DNA of 64,000 nucleotides from Xestospongia muta (taxonomy: Eukaryota > Porifera > Demospongiae > Haplosclerida > Petrosiidae). Below the pieces are notes generated by a model. That model was not told the origin of the DNA. It saw only the letters and a list, made by a program, of their open reading frames with translations, and did no database searches. Below, piece by piece: positions 1 to 12,440 of this stretch. The stretch covers positions 8,370,192 to 8,434,191 of the forward strand of contig OY848917.1 in the NCBI GenBank assembly GCA_963693285.1. Reading direction: 5' to 3'. Position 1 is the stretch's first letter. Every line of letters starts with the position of its first letter. The translations under genes were made by a program, and so were the position numbers.

Positions 1-487
1 TGTAGGCCTAGCATGGCCATTTCAACTTCAAATAATGCAATCAGCCTTAAAATCTTAAATGTAGGCCTAGCATCATTGAGATCATGTAGATGGCATACCA
101 CTTCAAATAATCGAGGTGCCATTCATCTACAAAATCCCATATTAGCTTGTTTAAGCACAATTGATTTTGAATCAAACATATAAATTATGTTCATTGACAC
201 TCTGTCTACCATATATGACTTCATCTAACAACAAGAAACTGTATGTATAGTTCTGATAAATAGGTCACATTATATAACTATAGTACAACAATACCTTAGT
301 TAAAGCTATAACAGCAGTCATGTGACACGTATTTGTTTATGCACCAAACAGTACACTGACCTTAACTAGAATTAATACAATATGACATTAGTAACTTCAT
401 ATATTGGTTAGAGATCAGTGCTTATTATCTCTAATTCAGGTAAATACACACCTACAAATACAAGATATGCATATATATTAGAGAGAA

Positions 488-542
<55 letters not shown>

Positions 543-960
543 TGTGTAATTTCTCTCACTTTCTATTTTAATTACTACAATGAGCTTACATAATATTAGA
601 CAGAAATGGATCAACGTCATACTCAATACCAAAGGCAGTGGTTATAGAAACAGAAATCTATACATGTACATGCATAATGTTATATGCACATGTAACATAT
701 CATGACAATTTCTTTCATTTGTGCAGCAACAAATTATCCTAGAAAGTTCATATGATATTTCAGTACTACTTTATGATATTTCCTCTAAAATAATTAACTA
801 CAGCTATATAGGAAGAAACATGTTTTTCTTCCAAAGCAAAATCAATCAGCAGAGATTTAGTAAAATTAATTCATGAAACAAGAAACACAATATCAACTGT
901 AAACACTATAAAAAGTTAATTGAGATATGATAAGGTTGAATATTAACAAATTATTTTGTG
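1..960. other. Non-coding stretch with a duplicated block
   Basis: I see no supportable gene. Positions about 400-700 resemble 7070-7330: both share the motifs 'ctaattcaggtaa', 'tggatcaac' and 'ctatacatgtacatg' in the same order. This block may therefore hold decayed exons of the - strand family described at 7-8 kb. The apparent - strand ORF across 408-632 is mostly a translated GA microsatellite. Confidence 0.4.
481..539. repeat. (GA)n microsatellite
   Basis: An almost pure GA run with a few GAAA interruptions, read directly from the sequence. Confidence 0.95.
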
Positions 961-1533
961 ACAATGACGACACTCTAAATCAACATGTCTTTTGACTTAG
1001 TTTTACCTGACCACTTAACCTAACCACTGTACTATTAACAACTACATCTGTGAGACATGGGAAGGTCTTAACATTTGCTCACACCCAGTCTTTGACATTC
1101 CTAACCTCCTGTTTCCTTTGGTTATGATAGCCAACAAATAAGAAAATGTCCTCTTTCATTCATTCTCTTTGCTCACACCCAACTTTAACATACCTCTCAT
1201 TCTGTCTCCTCTCTCCTTTGGTCATAATGTCCAATCCATAAAGGAATGGTCTCTTGACTCACAAACATGTTTACATCTAAAATTTGGTCAAAGTTGTCAA
1301 CAACCGATCACTATATAAAGAACTAAGAGAGAGACACTTAAATATTCAAAAACATTCTCTTAAAATGGAAGTAAAGTGAACTTTCAAGTTCTTCAAGGAA
1401 CTATCTCTTTCTACATCAAAATATAACTCTCAAGAAAATGATACAGATGCTATCATTATTGGTTGTTGTCTTGTTACTGACTACAGAACTATGTACCAAT
1501 CACTATAATAGTGTTGAGATATATGAGATTCAT
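960..1533 (+). pseudogene. Collagen C4-like unit 1: promoter and truncated signal-peptide exon
   Basis: This is the first copy of a repeated promoter/first-exon unit. A conserved upstream block (the CTAACCACT region near 1020), a TATA box at 1311-1320 and an ATG at 1438 match copies at 1.7-2.2 kb and 14.9-15.4 kb. The ORF from 1438 starts MIQMLSLLVV, a hydrophobic signal peptide. It runs out after about 20 codons into sequence starting 'caatcactataatag' at about 1499, which elsewhere (14683) lies at the far upstream edge of the unit. The break is therefore a tandem-duplication junction and the collagen body is missing. Only a promoter and a signal-peptide stub remain. Confidence 0.6.
1311..1320 (+). 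promoter_or_regulatory. TATA box, collagen-like unit 1
   Basis: CTATATAAAG lies about 118 bases before the ATG at 1438. The same element at nearly the same spacing occurs at 1995-2004 and, as CTGTATAAAG, at 15208-15217. It sits in a longer conserved block with 'caaagttgtcaacaac' just upstream. Confidence 0.6.
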
Positions 1534-1994
1534 TAACTAAACTATGCTTATACAACATTTATTGAAACCTAATGTAACTCACAAAATATTGTACATTGGA
1601 CCTTATGATCATCCAGACTTTGTATATAAGATGAAAAAATAATTGAAAATATTAAATCATGAGAGACATATCATACAACCAGATATGACCAGATTGAATA
1701 ATATCAAAAATGTTTATGCAAAGCAAGACTCTAAGTCAACATGTTCTTTTTGTTAGGTCTTCCACCTTCCAAGTAACCTAACCACTATACAGGTAACAAA
1801 TTCATCAGTGAGATGGGAGATGGTCTTATCTACTCCTTTGTTATCATAAAGAATGACTTCCTTGACCTCAACCTTTGATATACATGTCCACCTGTCTCCT
1901 TTGGTCACAATGACCAACCCATACAAGAATGACATCTGAGCTTACAAACACGTTTACATTCTAAAATCTGATCAAAGTTGTCAACAACTGATTA

Positions 1995-2004
1995 CTATAT
2001 AAAG
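1995..2004 (+). promoter_or_regulatory. TATA box, collagen-like unit 2
   Basis: CTATATAAAG lies 108 bases before the signal-peptide ATG at 2112. It is conserved with the other copies of the unit, so it is a plausible core promoter of the short-chain collagen gene. Confidence 0.6.
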
Positions 2005-2111
2005 AACTCACAAACATACACATTTAACTATCAGAAACAATTCTTGAAATTCAAGTGAACATTCAAACACTTCAAGGAAATCTCTCCTTCTACATCAAAC
2101 TAACTCTCAAG

Positions 2112-2885
2112 ATGATGATACAAATACTATCACTGTTAGTTGTCCTCTTACTAACTGTAGAACAATGTACTACAGCTGCTATTCAAGCTAATCATATTGT
2201 TTTAAAAGTATTCAGTTCCAATCTATTTATTATAGAAACCAGTTAAGATAGTACAACTGGAAAAGATGGTATCAATGGCAAAGATGGCAGTAAAGGAATA
2301 AAGGAAAACCTGGATCACAAGGACCAACAGGACCAAGAAATGGAGTGTGGTCTTTACTAGATGGGGACAAACCACCTGTCCTATAACCAATGATATAGAA
2401 TTATTCTATAAAAGAAAGCTGCCGGGAGTCATTATGATAAATATGGAGGAGGAGCTAACTACATTTGTCCACCTGATGAACCTGAGTTTTTCTCCAATAC
2501 ACCTGGTATATCTGATCACCAGTCTTACATCTATGGAGCAGAGTATCAAGCTTACGGTGGTCTTTTATTCCCACATCATGAACACAATGTCCCCTGTGTT
2601 GTATGTTATGTTTCCACTAGAATATTATATCTAATAATACCAGCAAAGATTACATGTCCTAAAACATGGACCACAGAATATCAAGATTACCTCATGGCTG
2701 AACGATACGATCATAAAAATAATGCAGTCTATGAGTGTGTTGACAAAGATGTTGAATCTATTCCAGGCAGTGTTGCTAACACTAATGGTGCTTTATTCTA
2801 CCACATTCAAGCTGCATGTAATGGTCTCCTCTGTCCTCCTTATGACAAAGAGAAAGAGTTAGCTTGTGTGGTGTGTACCAAGTGA
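2112..2885 (+). pseudogene. Short-chain collagen C4-like gene, frameshifted
   Basis: The parts are in order: a signal peptide from 2112 (MMIQILSLLV), a short Gly-X-Y tract at about 2258-2340, and a C-terminal domain open from 2412 to the TGA at 2883-2885. The C-terminal domain has the hallmarks of sponge short-chain collagen C4: GGGANYIC, YIYGAEY, VPCVVCYVSTR, LMAERY, NGALFYH and CVVCTK. Such proteins are secreted collagens of the sponge skeleton (spongin). Damage is visible. The first-exon donor, GT in the 5.2 and 15.4 kb copies, reads CT here. The reading frame changes in the collagen tract (about 2294 and 2342) and again near 2418, where domain homology passes from frame 1 to frame 3. It may be a recent pseudogene; base-call errors in a draft assembly are the alternative. 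Confidence 0.75.
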
Positions 2886-3417
2886 AAAAGTGTGTTGAAA
2901 TCAACTATTATGACATTGATTTGATTTTAAGTGATTTTTGTACTTTGTACTTTATGATACAATATTTTGAATATAGAAATTTAAATTTACCTGTTAAAGC
3001 TGTCAGATACAACACATGTAATTTCACTCTACAAAACAATTAATATTAAATATAAAATGATCAAATTTAACTCTCTTTCAAAGAATATATACCATAATTT
3101 GGTGGTTGATAACACAACTTTATTAAAAACAAAGACATCCAAATTCTTGTGATAGTTTCTAGCATTATAATCACAAATTTACCAAAGAGCAAGATCTTTG
3201 AGGTGATAATTATTCACTTTACATACCACAAAATGTTAATGCCATGAAATTTTCCAGCTATCCCACTATGGTACTTTTAACAGTTGAAATTCACAAACAG
3301 TAAGTTCTTCAGCAATTTGCATTAAAAATGCTATCTGCTCTGAAAGCATGCCATCAAAATGAAAGCTAACTGATCTATCAGAAAACTGGATAACCACAGG
3401 CAAACTGCTCATTCAAT

Positions 3418-3651
3418 AACATGGACCACAGAATATCAAGGTTACCTCATGGCTGAGAGATTCAACAACAAACGTAATGCAGTCTATGAATGTGTGGATA
3501 AAGATGCTGAATCTATTTCAGGCAGTATTGCTAACATTAATGCCAATTTAATGGTGCTTTATTCTATCATGTTCAAGCTTAATCTAATGGTCTCTTTTGT
3601 CCTTCTTATGACAAAGAGAAAGAGTTAGCCTATTTGGTGTGTACCAAGTGA
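3418..3651 (+). pseudogene. 3' fragment of collagen C4-like gene
   Basis: This matches only the last part of the C-terminal domain (the tract from TWTTEY through LMAERF, ECVDKDAES and the final VCTK). A duplicated 'aatttaatg' near 3545 and other changes break the frame. It is a detached fragment between the 2.1 and 5.2 kb copies, with no promoter or first exon of its own. Confidence 0.65.
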
Positions 3652-4452
3652 ACAAAATTATTTTCTAAATTGTTTAACATTGATTTTGATTATGAGTGAT
3701 TTAGTAATTTATAATTTATGCTATAATTTTGAAATAGGAATTCACATTTGCTATAAAAGGCGTCAAATGTACACATGTGAAGTATATTATGCAACGTGTA
3801 AATGTCCTTTGCAAAGAGTTGTCCCTAACTAATAAAACAAGTGGTTGTTGTATTAACCATTAATTTGATTACTTATTACTTAAACAAAATACTTGGTGTC
3901 TTCTAAAATAAGCTCAAATAAGTCATTTAATTAAAAATGAAAAGTACTAAAGTGTAGAACCCTAACCACAGTAGTAGTTGAGTGATATTACTTCGCAATT
4001 GTTATGAGTACTTATCAAATACTTAAAATATAAAATATGTAACAGGATTAGCAAATAGTTTTAAAAGGCAATTAATCATAATGGGTGTGGCATTGACTAC
4101 TGACATGTCATGCAAGTGACAATGTTTTAAGCTCTTTATTTTACTGATATAGGGAACAGACAGACAAACAGACACACAAAACAAGTACTGTAACCAGTAC
4201 CTATGCAGAGAGTGGAAAGGGTTAATAATATATTATTTGTTGTTATACTTTGATAAAGTCCATGTGCAATAAATTGATACCATAATCATCTATTATTATA
4301 TGCTATAAGATATTTTTATTAGAAAACATTTCACATAAGTAAAGATCCACTTTATAATGCTCAGTTTAACTATAAACATTAGTTTAACTTTAATAGTATT
4401 TTCTGTATATTCCATTAAACTAGTAACATAACATATTACATTACAATAATAC

Positions 4453-4543
4453 CTTTGATATAGGTTGGAATTCCTCAGACATGTGACATATTGGATGTTT
4501 AAAATGAATAGTCATCTGTCCTAAATGTTGAAACTTATCATCC
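4453..4543 (-). pseudogene. Isolated exon of the unidentified - strand family
   Basis: On the - strand a CAG acceptor at 4544 and an AAG|GTATT donor at 4452 bound a 91-nt open segment beginning DDKFQHLGQM and ending EEFQPISK. The short LGQ core and the flanking splice sites resemble the exon at 16.9 kb (SQLGQISHDI). No neighbouring exon could be joined with confidence. Confidence 0.35.
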
Positions 4544-5034
4544 CTGAAAGAAAAGGAAATAGTTATGATCTATAGAAAATATGTAACTAAACTAGAGACA
4601 AATCAAGTGTTATTAACGAGACATAAAATCAATTACAAGATATAACATCAATTACTTAGTAGTGTAGCTGTTGACATACTTCAATAAAAAGGTTGTCTTA
4701 AAAGTATCAAATTTATACATACATATATATTATATAACATAAGGCTTAAGGTGTAGCTTAAAATTTAAAGACAAGTTCATTATTGTCTTAAAATAGGAAC
4801 TACACCTTCAGGAAATGTGTTAAAACAATTAAACTAAAACTTTAATTTCAATAGTTTTCTAGAGACATATAAATTCCAATGGTAGCAAATAAAATGCTGT
4901 ATTACAATATTGTAATTTTATAGATTGATATAGACACTCACAAAAATTCAGTAGATATCTTTTTTATTGGAAACAATAGTTATAAAAATAATAAAGATTG
5001 ATAAGACAAAGTTAAATATTATCTATTAGTTTTA

Positions 5035-5936
5035 ATGACAAAGACAACATGTCCTTTGGGTTAGGTCTTTCTGACCAAGTAACCTAACCACTGTACTGAT
5101 AACTACTACATCTGTGAGAAAGGGAAGGTCTAATCTACTCCTCTGTCTCTTATGAATAGAACAATGCACTACAGCTGCTATACAAGGTAATCATATCATA
5201 TTAAAAGCATTCAATTTCAATTAATTTATTATAGAAACGAGTTGAGATAAGAGATGTATCTCTCCTACACTAAATGTCACTACCAACACACCTTATATTC
5301 AAATACTACAAGAAGTGATGGTCATGATGGCATACAAGGTCCTCCTGGACTAGCTGGTACACCTAGAAGAGATGGTACCAATGGTAAAGATGGCACTAAA
5401 GGAAACAAAGGAGAACTTGGACCACAAGGACCTCCAGGACCAAAAAGTGGAGGTGTGGTCTTTACTAGATGTGGACGTACAACCTGTCCTACAACCAATG
5501 ACACAAAATTACTCTACAAATGGAAAGCTCCTGGTAGTTCATGGGACCAAACTGGAGGTGGAGCTAACTACATTTGTCTACCTGATGAACCTGAGTTTCT
5601 ATCCTATACACCTGGCATATCTGATGCTCAGTCCTACATATATGGATCAGAGTATGAAACTTACTATGGTCCCTTCACTTAATGATCACAATGTCCCCTG
5701 TGTTGTATGTTATGTTTTGACTAGAGCATCATATCTAATGATACCTAGCAAAGATTACATGTCCCAAAACATGGACCACAGAATATCGAGGTTACCTCAT
5801 GGCTGAGAGATTCAGCCACAAACGTAATGTAGTCTATGGATGTGTTGATAAAGATGCTGAATCTATTCCTGGAAGTGTTACTAATACTGATTGTGCTTTA
5901 TTCTACCATGTTCAAGCCCAATGTACTGGTTATTAG
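5035..5936 (+). pseudogene. Short-chain collagen C4-like gene copy 3
   Basis: This is the best preserved collagen body. An ORF from 5254 carries a Gly-X-Y tract at 5317-5445 (DGHDGIQGPPG, then DGTNGKDG and GPQGPPG) followed by the C4-like domain (VVFTRCGRTTCP, GGGANYICLPDEPEF, YIYGSEYE). The frame breaks near 5680, just before VPCVVCY, and again near 5748; homology ends at TAG 5934-5936 without the final CVVCTK. At the 5' end the conserved upstream block (about 5040-5150) is joined directly to the last bases of exon 1 (5160-5187), so the TATA box and most of the signal peptide are deleted. It is probably not expressed as a secreted protein. Confidence 0.7.
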
Positions 5937-6614
5937 AACTGTAAAAATGTATTTTAGAGCTATACTTTAAGACAGCTCAGCCAAAAGACTATCTTTTTGA
6001 GTATTAATATCATAAATTAATTAATAGTGTCTAGTCTTTATACCCAGACTCACATGCTTACCCACTTAATTATGTGAGAGAGGGCTTTCCTTGCATTAAA
6101 TCAGAGAATATCTGAGTAAAAACTATAGCTTCTCAATTTCATCTTGTTACTACTTAAATAAGTCAACCACATCTCAAGGATAAAGTAAACTTTAGCATAT
6201 GCAGCATAATTTATGCATACCTAGCTTTTAACTTAGCCCTTGAGTTATTCAACTTCACATTGTTCTAGATGTCTTATACATATCTCTTAGTTGTTTTAAA
6301 TATATCTGTTTTTTTCTTTCTTCAAGTTTACTTCATTGCTAACATCAAGTAAATATTCTTGCTGCAAACATAACTGATCATGTTTTTTGGATACCTGTGG
6401 TTCCAGGCTCCAGTAAAGAAATTATTGCATTCCTAAGTGTGATCAAACCACACACATATATATATAAACTAAGGTGAGATTTTGTTGTTCAGTATATTCG
6501 CCTTGTGCTAAGGTACTTGGCAATAAGTCAAGTTTTAAAATGAAAATAATGCCATGTTTCCAATGTCAAATGAAAACAGTGGTAGTTAGCTCTTACAGTA
6601 TTGTTAATTAATTT

Positions 6615-6745
6615 TGCTGCGCATGGGCACAAAGTGAGGTTACTGTAGTCTGTCAGTGTGTGTGCGTGTGTGTGCGTGTGTGTCTGCACTGCCTGTTACC
6701 AGGGATTGTTTTTGAACTACTAGAGACACATAAAAACAGTGGTAG
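6615..6745. repeat. Dispersed repeat with internal (TG)n
   Basis: The segment 'gctgcgcatgggcac' ... (TGTGCG)n ... 'gtctgcactgcctgttacc' ... 'ttttgaactact' recurs in inverse orientation at about 23105-23215. It is GC-richer than the surroundings and looks like a small interspersed element. The family was not identified. Confidence 0.6.
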
Positions 6746-6839
6746 TTAACTCTAACAGTAGTGTTAATATTACTGTAGTCATTATAATTATATTATCAAT
6801 GTAATATATCCTTTTACTAATAGTTAACTAGTATGTACT

Positions 6840-8350
6840 TACAATAATGAAATCTTTCTTTCAATCTTTTTGTTCTTGTTCTTCATATAATGAAAACACA
6901 GCTCCAGCAATAATAAGACAATGGACATTATTTTCATGACCTACATTATGTAAAACACTGGCTCTCATTAAATTGACAGGAACAATAACATTATTATCCA
7001 TACACTAGTACATGGACTATATAGTATTGATAGAATAGAGAATGTACCTTTAAAATTGGTAGAAATTGTAATCCTCCTTTCAAAGCTAATTCAGGTAAGT
7101 ACACTCTCACAAATATTAGAAAGAGAAATCAGATTTGTTTGTCATCTATAGAGGTCAATTAGTACTGTCTACTTCTTCTCTCTCTATCTCACCACAATGA
7201 ACTTTTATAATTTTAAACAGAAGTGGATCAACATCACATAGTCACACTCAATACCAGTAGTAGTGGTCATAGGACCAACAACCTATACATGTACATGTAA
7301 TATATGTTATTGAACATGTAACATACCCTGGAGTCTCTATCACTGAGATTAGACTTAAAGTCCAATGTAGAGGAAACCATGAAGGGTATCTTCCTCTCAA
7401 GGTCTACTTTCAATGCTTGAAGAAATAAGTTTCTAAATGCTAGTAGATAACCAATAATGACAGTATGATGTATTAAGTGATAATTACCTATACATGAACA
7501 GACTATATTGTTACATATACCACATGTTGTGTTGGTGTGTATGTTAGGAATTACTCTTATTGGAACAAGTGTATCTACTAGGACAGTTCTAATATTAGGA
7601 CACTTTATTACATCACTGCTCTAGCATTACATTACTCCTTTAAAAGTTGTCATTTTATTAGTACATAATAATGACCTGTTAATTAGTTCATATTGTAAGT
7701 GTACTGACCTTGAACATCTAAATATTATTCAGCTTCATATAGTACAATACACTGATAGTAATAACATTTCTAATAATAACAACAAACAACAAGTAACACT
7801 CAACATTATGTGATACATGACTTACCTTATAAAGAGATCTTCTGAAGAGAGAGAAGATATTTCTTTGGAGTAAAGGTATGATCTCAGTCAGATATCTAAG
7901 AAAGGTCATCACTGCATGACACAATTTAACTATTGTTGTCAAAGCAGCTTCAGAACTACACAACAGATCAAGTGAATGTACATGTACACAAAACAGCAGA
8001 AGATAAGTTGTTCTTTCTTCATGATCTATAACTCTCCTGTTCAGGATGAACCTCTTGTGGAGATACTTTACTCTTTGTCCTATTGGATGTTGAACCCTAT
8101 AACGGCCCATTCCTTGAGATACATGTAACTATAATAAATAATTACATAGGACAATATAAACTGGTATTAATATAATACTACATATATAGATATTAATCTG
8201 TTCAGTATTAGATACTACAATATAACAATTTATTACTAACTACTTCATCTCTTTTGCAATGATCAGCACACAACTGTCTCATAACAGTCATTACTTCCTT
8301 AGCAATTTGTTCCAGAAATCCATTAATAGAATTCATACATTTTTCACTAA
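6840..8350 (-). pseudogene. - strand multi-exon gene, copy D (BAR-like?)
   Basis: I do not recognise this gene with certainty. Read 5' to 3' on the - strand, the supportable exons are: about 8244-8349 (includes INGFLEQIAKEVMTVM and ends RDEV before GTTAGT); 7827-8129 (acceptor CTATAATAG-type, starts LHVSQG, donor AAG|GTAAGT); about 7330-7440 (starts FRNLFLQALKVDLERK, donor AGG|GTATG); about 7040-7096 (LPELALKGGLQFLPILK, donor AAG|GTACA); and about 6853-6930 (donor ATT|GTAAGT), which has an in-frame TGA where the 10.0 kb copy has GGA. Compared with other copies (see 11.2 and 12.1 kb), the 7827-8129 exon has lost frame near 8040. Long amphipathic helices suggest a BAR-like coiled region, which is only a guess. 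Confidence 0.4.
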
Positions 8351-8389
8351 TTTGAGGTCACTATCAAATATGTAAAAGAACTAGTACAG

Positions 8390-8760
8390 ACTAACTGACA
8401 ATTAGTTTGTTTCCATAACTTACACAATATCATATCATAGATCACTTTATAGGACATGTACTGTAGGTCATCTGATCTCTCATGATGTAGGGACTACATC
8501 TAGATTGGTTTAGACTAATACATGTACTAACCAGTGTCTATAAAGCTTCATTAAAGTAAGTACATGATCTATAAAGTGATCTATGATATGATACTGTGTA
8601 GGTTATGGGAACAAACTAATTGTCAGATAGTCTGGACTATGAATATGATATCTGTTCATACTTGATATATTGACAACTTTGAGGAAACATTGATTAGTTC
8701 ATCTGATCTCTCATTTATGTGGTAAGTATATGTTCATCACATATACATGTACATATACAT
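8390..8760. repeat. Repeat R1, inverted copy, with inverted arms
   Basis: Most of this segment is the reverse complement of 12700-13005 and 17160-17465 (shared 'aactgacaattagtttgtt', 'gatcactttatag', 'acactggttagtac'). This copy also contains opposite-facing arms: about 8390-8480 and 8555-8640 pair with each other around 'acatctagattggtttagac'. It is a repeat of unknown class. Confidence 0.6.
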
Positions 8761-9969
8761 TAATATTACTAAATTATGTACATTAAGAATATCTATTGAA
8801 TTTTATTCTTTTACATGTAGTTTCTTCCTTTGTCAAGTAGAAACATTTGAAAATTAGAAATTTGGACGTTGTCTAAAATATTCTCATTAATAAAAATTTC
8901 ATATTCATAGTCCATGTTTTGATCTGTTGTATAATTTGTATATCAAATAAAACACTGACCCTGACTAGAATTAATACTATAGTACCAGTGATTTGAATGG
9001 AGAACAACAGTGTTTTATTATCCCAATTTCCATGTTATAGGGGTGTGGTTTTGTATACTGTTTAAATATTATTCCAAAAAAATTATGAATTCAAAAAATG
9101 ATTGAATACATACACCAACTAATTACACAGTTCATATACATATTATAGTATTCTACAGTAATAATCTATAATATTAACTAGTTAAAATACTACATACTAA
9201 GTTATCACTAAAACTATAATAAGTTTTAGTTAGACAATCTACTGAACTAAAATTGTGTCTCCATATCAACTTCTTTGTCCTTGTTCTTAGATATCTATTA
9301 AAGATACAAACAATACACATATTAAATATGTTATAAATTATATAATAATATAATATAATACTGAATGACATTGGATGATATTATTGCTACTTAAATTTGC
9401 AATAAAATAATTGTCAATGATAACTTTATCTTCAATGAGTATCATATATGACAATGGAATTATTATTAGGTTGTCTTTGAAAGGATAAAAAGTTCATTTC
9501 GAATGTTCTAGTTAGATAGTAACTCTTCAATCTAGTTTTAACTATAACAGTCATACTATGACTATATGTAACGATAACGTACTTATTATTATATTATATC
9601 TATAATATTATACACTTACAACAGGTCTCCTGTATACTAAGTTATAACCATCTCTATAAGTAGACAATATGGAAACATGACTACAACAAATCACGTGTCA
9701 GAAAAGAAGATTCTGTAACAAACTAAATTAATAAACAATGTAACATATGTTAATCTATTACACTTACTAAATCCATTAGAACATAATATGGCTTCTATAG
9801 TTTTGGAACATCTTTTTGATGATCAACTTCTTTGGCAAGTGTCATGATACAAGATGAAGTCAACTAGGAGTTAAATAACTTATAAGTACAATGTGTATAA
9901 TGAACTCATTACTAATATATTATCAATGTACTATATTATGTTACCAATGGTTAACTAGTATATACTTAC

Positions 9970-10282
9970 AAATAATGAAATCTTTCATTCCATCTTTTTG
10001 TGTTTGTTGTCCAAAGAATACAAACACAGTTAACAAAAGCCATTCTATTATTTCTGAACAAGTTCCACCTAGATAGACACTCTTTAACATAACATCATTA
10101 TACCTACAAGATAAATACAATATTTATATGATAATCACATAATCTCATTAATAGTCCAGGTGATATATAGTCTAATACATATACTTACCAGGTGGTATAA
10201 ATTTCAGCAATAGTAACCTCTCTTTTAATGTTTAATAGAGTTTCTTAAAAGAGAGCTGATGTCAGAACTTGAGTCATATTAA
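9970..10282 (-). pseudogene. - strand gene, copy A: two joined exons
   Basis: Exon 10189-10282 (acceptor CTACAG, donor CTG|GTAAG, 94 nt) and exon 9970-10103 (acceptor TTGTAG, donor ATTT|GTAAG, 134 nt) join in one frame through a split Trp codon. The second exon begins YNDVMLKSVYLGG and ends KDGMKDFII. In the first exon TAA at 10245-10247 interrupts the frame where the copy at 11464-11557 has CAA, so copy A carries its own nonsense mutation. The protein family is not recognised. Confidence 0.45.
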
Positions 10283-10429
10283 CTGTAGTAATACAAAACA
10301 ATATCACTTATATACATGTAGTACACTAGAGTACTAGTGTTTGTATATATACTCATAGTACATAGTATATTGTGATACTATATCACTACACTATATACTG
10401 ACTATACTATTATATGTTGTTATACTAGC

Positions 10430-10640
10430 TCTCTTACCATACAATTCTAGATTTCTCTATATAAATACATAGGATTGAATATGTAACAGAACTTCTGATA
10501 GTCTTGCTATCTCTTGAGTCTCAGAATTATAGTTCATTGTAACTACAACATTTTTAATAACAACAAACAACAAGTAACACTAAACATTGTGTGATATATG
10601 ACTTACATAATAAACAAATCTTCTAAGATGTGAGAGAGGA
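10430..10640 (-). pseudogene. - strand gene, copy A: further exons
   Basis: The stretch before the donor near 10438 reads MNYNSETQEIARLSEVLL on the - strand, then reaches a TAG followed by an in-frame RNLELY. The copy at about 11710-11820 is almost identical, including the TAG. About 10560-10640 matches the 3' end of the 7827-8129 exon. These exons lie upstream of the two at 9970-10282 on the - strand. Confidence 0.4.
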
Positions 10641-10652
10641 TATTCTCTTATC

Positions 10653-10657
<5 letters not shown>

Positions 10658-10714
<57 letters not shown>
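10658..10714. repeat. (TA)n microsatellite
   Basis: A pure AT dinucleotide run inserted in an exon-like copy; bases on both sides align to 7.83-7.88 kb. Confidence 0.9.
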
Positions 10715-10716
<2 letters not shown>

Positions 10717-10779
10717 TGATATTCTCTTGTAGTAAAGGTGTGATAGAAGCAATAGAAGCCGCTGTATGACATACGAGAT

Positions 10780-11160
10780 GTGTTATGTGGATAATTTCTA
10801 CTCTAATAATTTAAGTGCCATCAAAATTCAGTACAAAGCCAAAAGGTACCTAATATTAGAGCATGATAATATATGGTAGGTACACACTGTACTAGAGAGT
10901 ACCTATGTTAAAAACTATATGGTGTTAAAATTCCACAAAAAATTTACATTATAACTGTTTTTGCTGTGTCATTCTTCATCTTAACATGAATAGAAACAGT
11001 GTCAAAACTATGAGACCACACCCAGTTAGGTTGATTTTACTTTCATTAGTTTGTATTATTGAAATTCACAAAATAACCTTAACCTTACAGATTTGGTTGA
11101 GTCATGTTAGCTTGTTAAAGGATTGTGGTTGCAATGTTAATGGTTTGAATGTTAATAGTT
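10780..11160. repeat. Repeat R2, copy 1
   Basis: This is nearly colinear with 16165-16520 ('agtgccatcaaaa', 'cctaatattagagcatgat', 'gtactagagagtacctatg', 'catgaatagaaacag'). No coding content was seen in it. Its inverted-repeat core 'gtactagagagtac' is palindromic. Confidence 0.7.
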
Positions 11161-11196
11161 TGTGTACATCATGCATGTACATGAAACAATAAGAAA

Positions 11197-11295
11197 TACC
11201 TTGCTATTTCTTCATGAGCTCTTTGATAACTCTTCTGTCCAGGATGGATCCTTTGTGGTGGTACTTTAAGTCCTCCTTTAATCTTTATCACAAAA
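11197..11295 (-). pseudogene. - strand gene, copy A: exon with intact frame
   Basis: On the - strand this reads in one frame as KIKGGLKVPPQRIHPGQK followed by SYQRAHEEIAR, ending at AG|GTATTT. It aligns to 8010-8100 and 12080-12160, where the same stretch has lost frame. This copy therefore shows the original reading frame of that exon. Confidence 0.45.
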
Positions 11296-11329
11296 CACAG
11301 CTAAGAAAAATGCTTCTATTTTTACTATA

Positions 11330-12440
11330 ATGAATTCGACCTAGATAGACCCTCTTTAACAGAACTTTTATTATACCTACAAGATAAATACAATATTTAT
11401 ATGATAATCACATAATATCATTAATCGACTAGGTGATACATACAGTATAATACATATACTTACCAGGTGGTATAAATATTAGTAATGGTAGCCTCTCTTT
11501 TAATTTTTAATAGAGTTTCTTGAAAGAGAACTAATGTCAGAACATGAGTCATATCAACTGTAGTAAATACAAGACAATATCATTTACATACGTGTAGTAT
11601 ACTAGAGTACTAGTGTCTGTATATATTCTCATAGTACATTGTATATTGTGATATTATATCACTACACTATATACTGACTATACTATTCTATGCTGTTATA
11701 CTAGTTCTCTTACCATACAATTCTAGATTACTCTATATAAATACATAGGATTGAATATGTAACAGAACTTCTGATAGTCTTGCTATCTCTTGAGTCTCAG
11801 AATTATAGTTCATTGTAACTACAACATTTTTAATAATAGCAAAGAACAAGTAACACTAAACATTGTGTGATATATGAGTTACCTTATAAAGAGATCTCCT
11901 GATGTGAGAGAAGATATTCCCTTGGTATGATCCCAGGAAGATATGGATGGAAAGGCAGTCACTGTATGACACAAGTTAACTTGTCAGAGCAGCTTCAGAA
12001 CTACACCACAGATCAAGTACATGTACATAAAACTGTACCATATGATATATCATGTTCTTTGTTCACAGACTCTACAATACCTCTCCTGTCTGGATAAACT
12101 TCTTTCAATTGTGGTGGTACTTTAAGTTTTCCTTTAATCTTTGTCTTAGTTGGATGTTGAGCCACATAATGGTCTGCTCCTTGAGATACATGTAACTATA
12201 ATAAAGAAAATATGTAGGACAATGTAAACTGGTAAATAATATAATACTACATGTATAGATATTAAACTGTTCAGTATTAGACACTACAATATAACAATAT
12301 GTTACTAACCACTTCATCTCTCTTGTCATGATCAAGATACAACTGTTCCATAACAGTCTTTATTTCATTAGTAATCTGTTCCAGAAATCTATTAATAGGA
12401 TTCACAGCTTTTTCACTAATTTGTAGTATTATTAAAAATA
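11330..12440 (-). pseudogene. - strand gene, copy B: 3' exons
   Basis: Exons on the - strand in order: about 12310-12430 (ISEKAVNPINRFLEQ ... DHDKRDEV, then GTTAGT); about 11890-12196 (LHVSQGADHYVAQHP, KIKGKLKVPPQ, later out of frame); about 11710-11820 (as copy A, same TAG); 11464-11557 (DMTHVLTLVLFQETLL, open, 94 nt); and about 11330-11377 (one base longer than copy A, so frameshifted). The block is colinear with 9.97-11.3 kb, showing a tandem duplication. The helix pattern of the 12.3 and 12.1 kb exons (a long helix ending DHDKRDE) is loosely like BAR domains; I give this low weight. Confidence 0.4.

Noticed and set aside
408..632. ORF on the - strand with a Ser-Leu repeat
   Set aside because: It is a translation of the GA microsatellite.
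5322..5504. - strand ORF rich in Pro and Gly
   Set aside because: It is the antisense shadow of the collagen Gly-X-Y tract.
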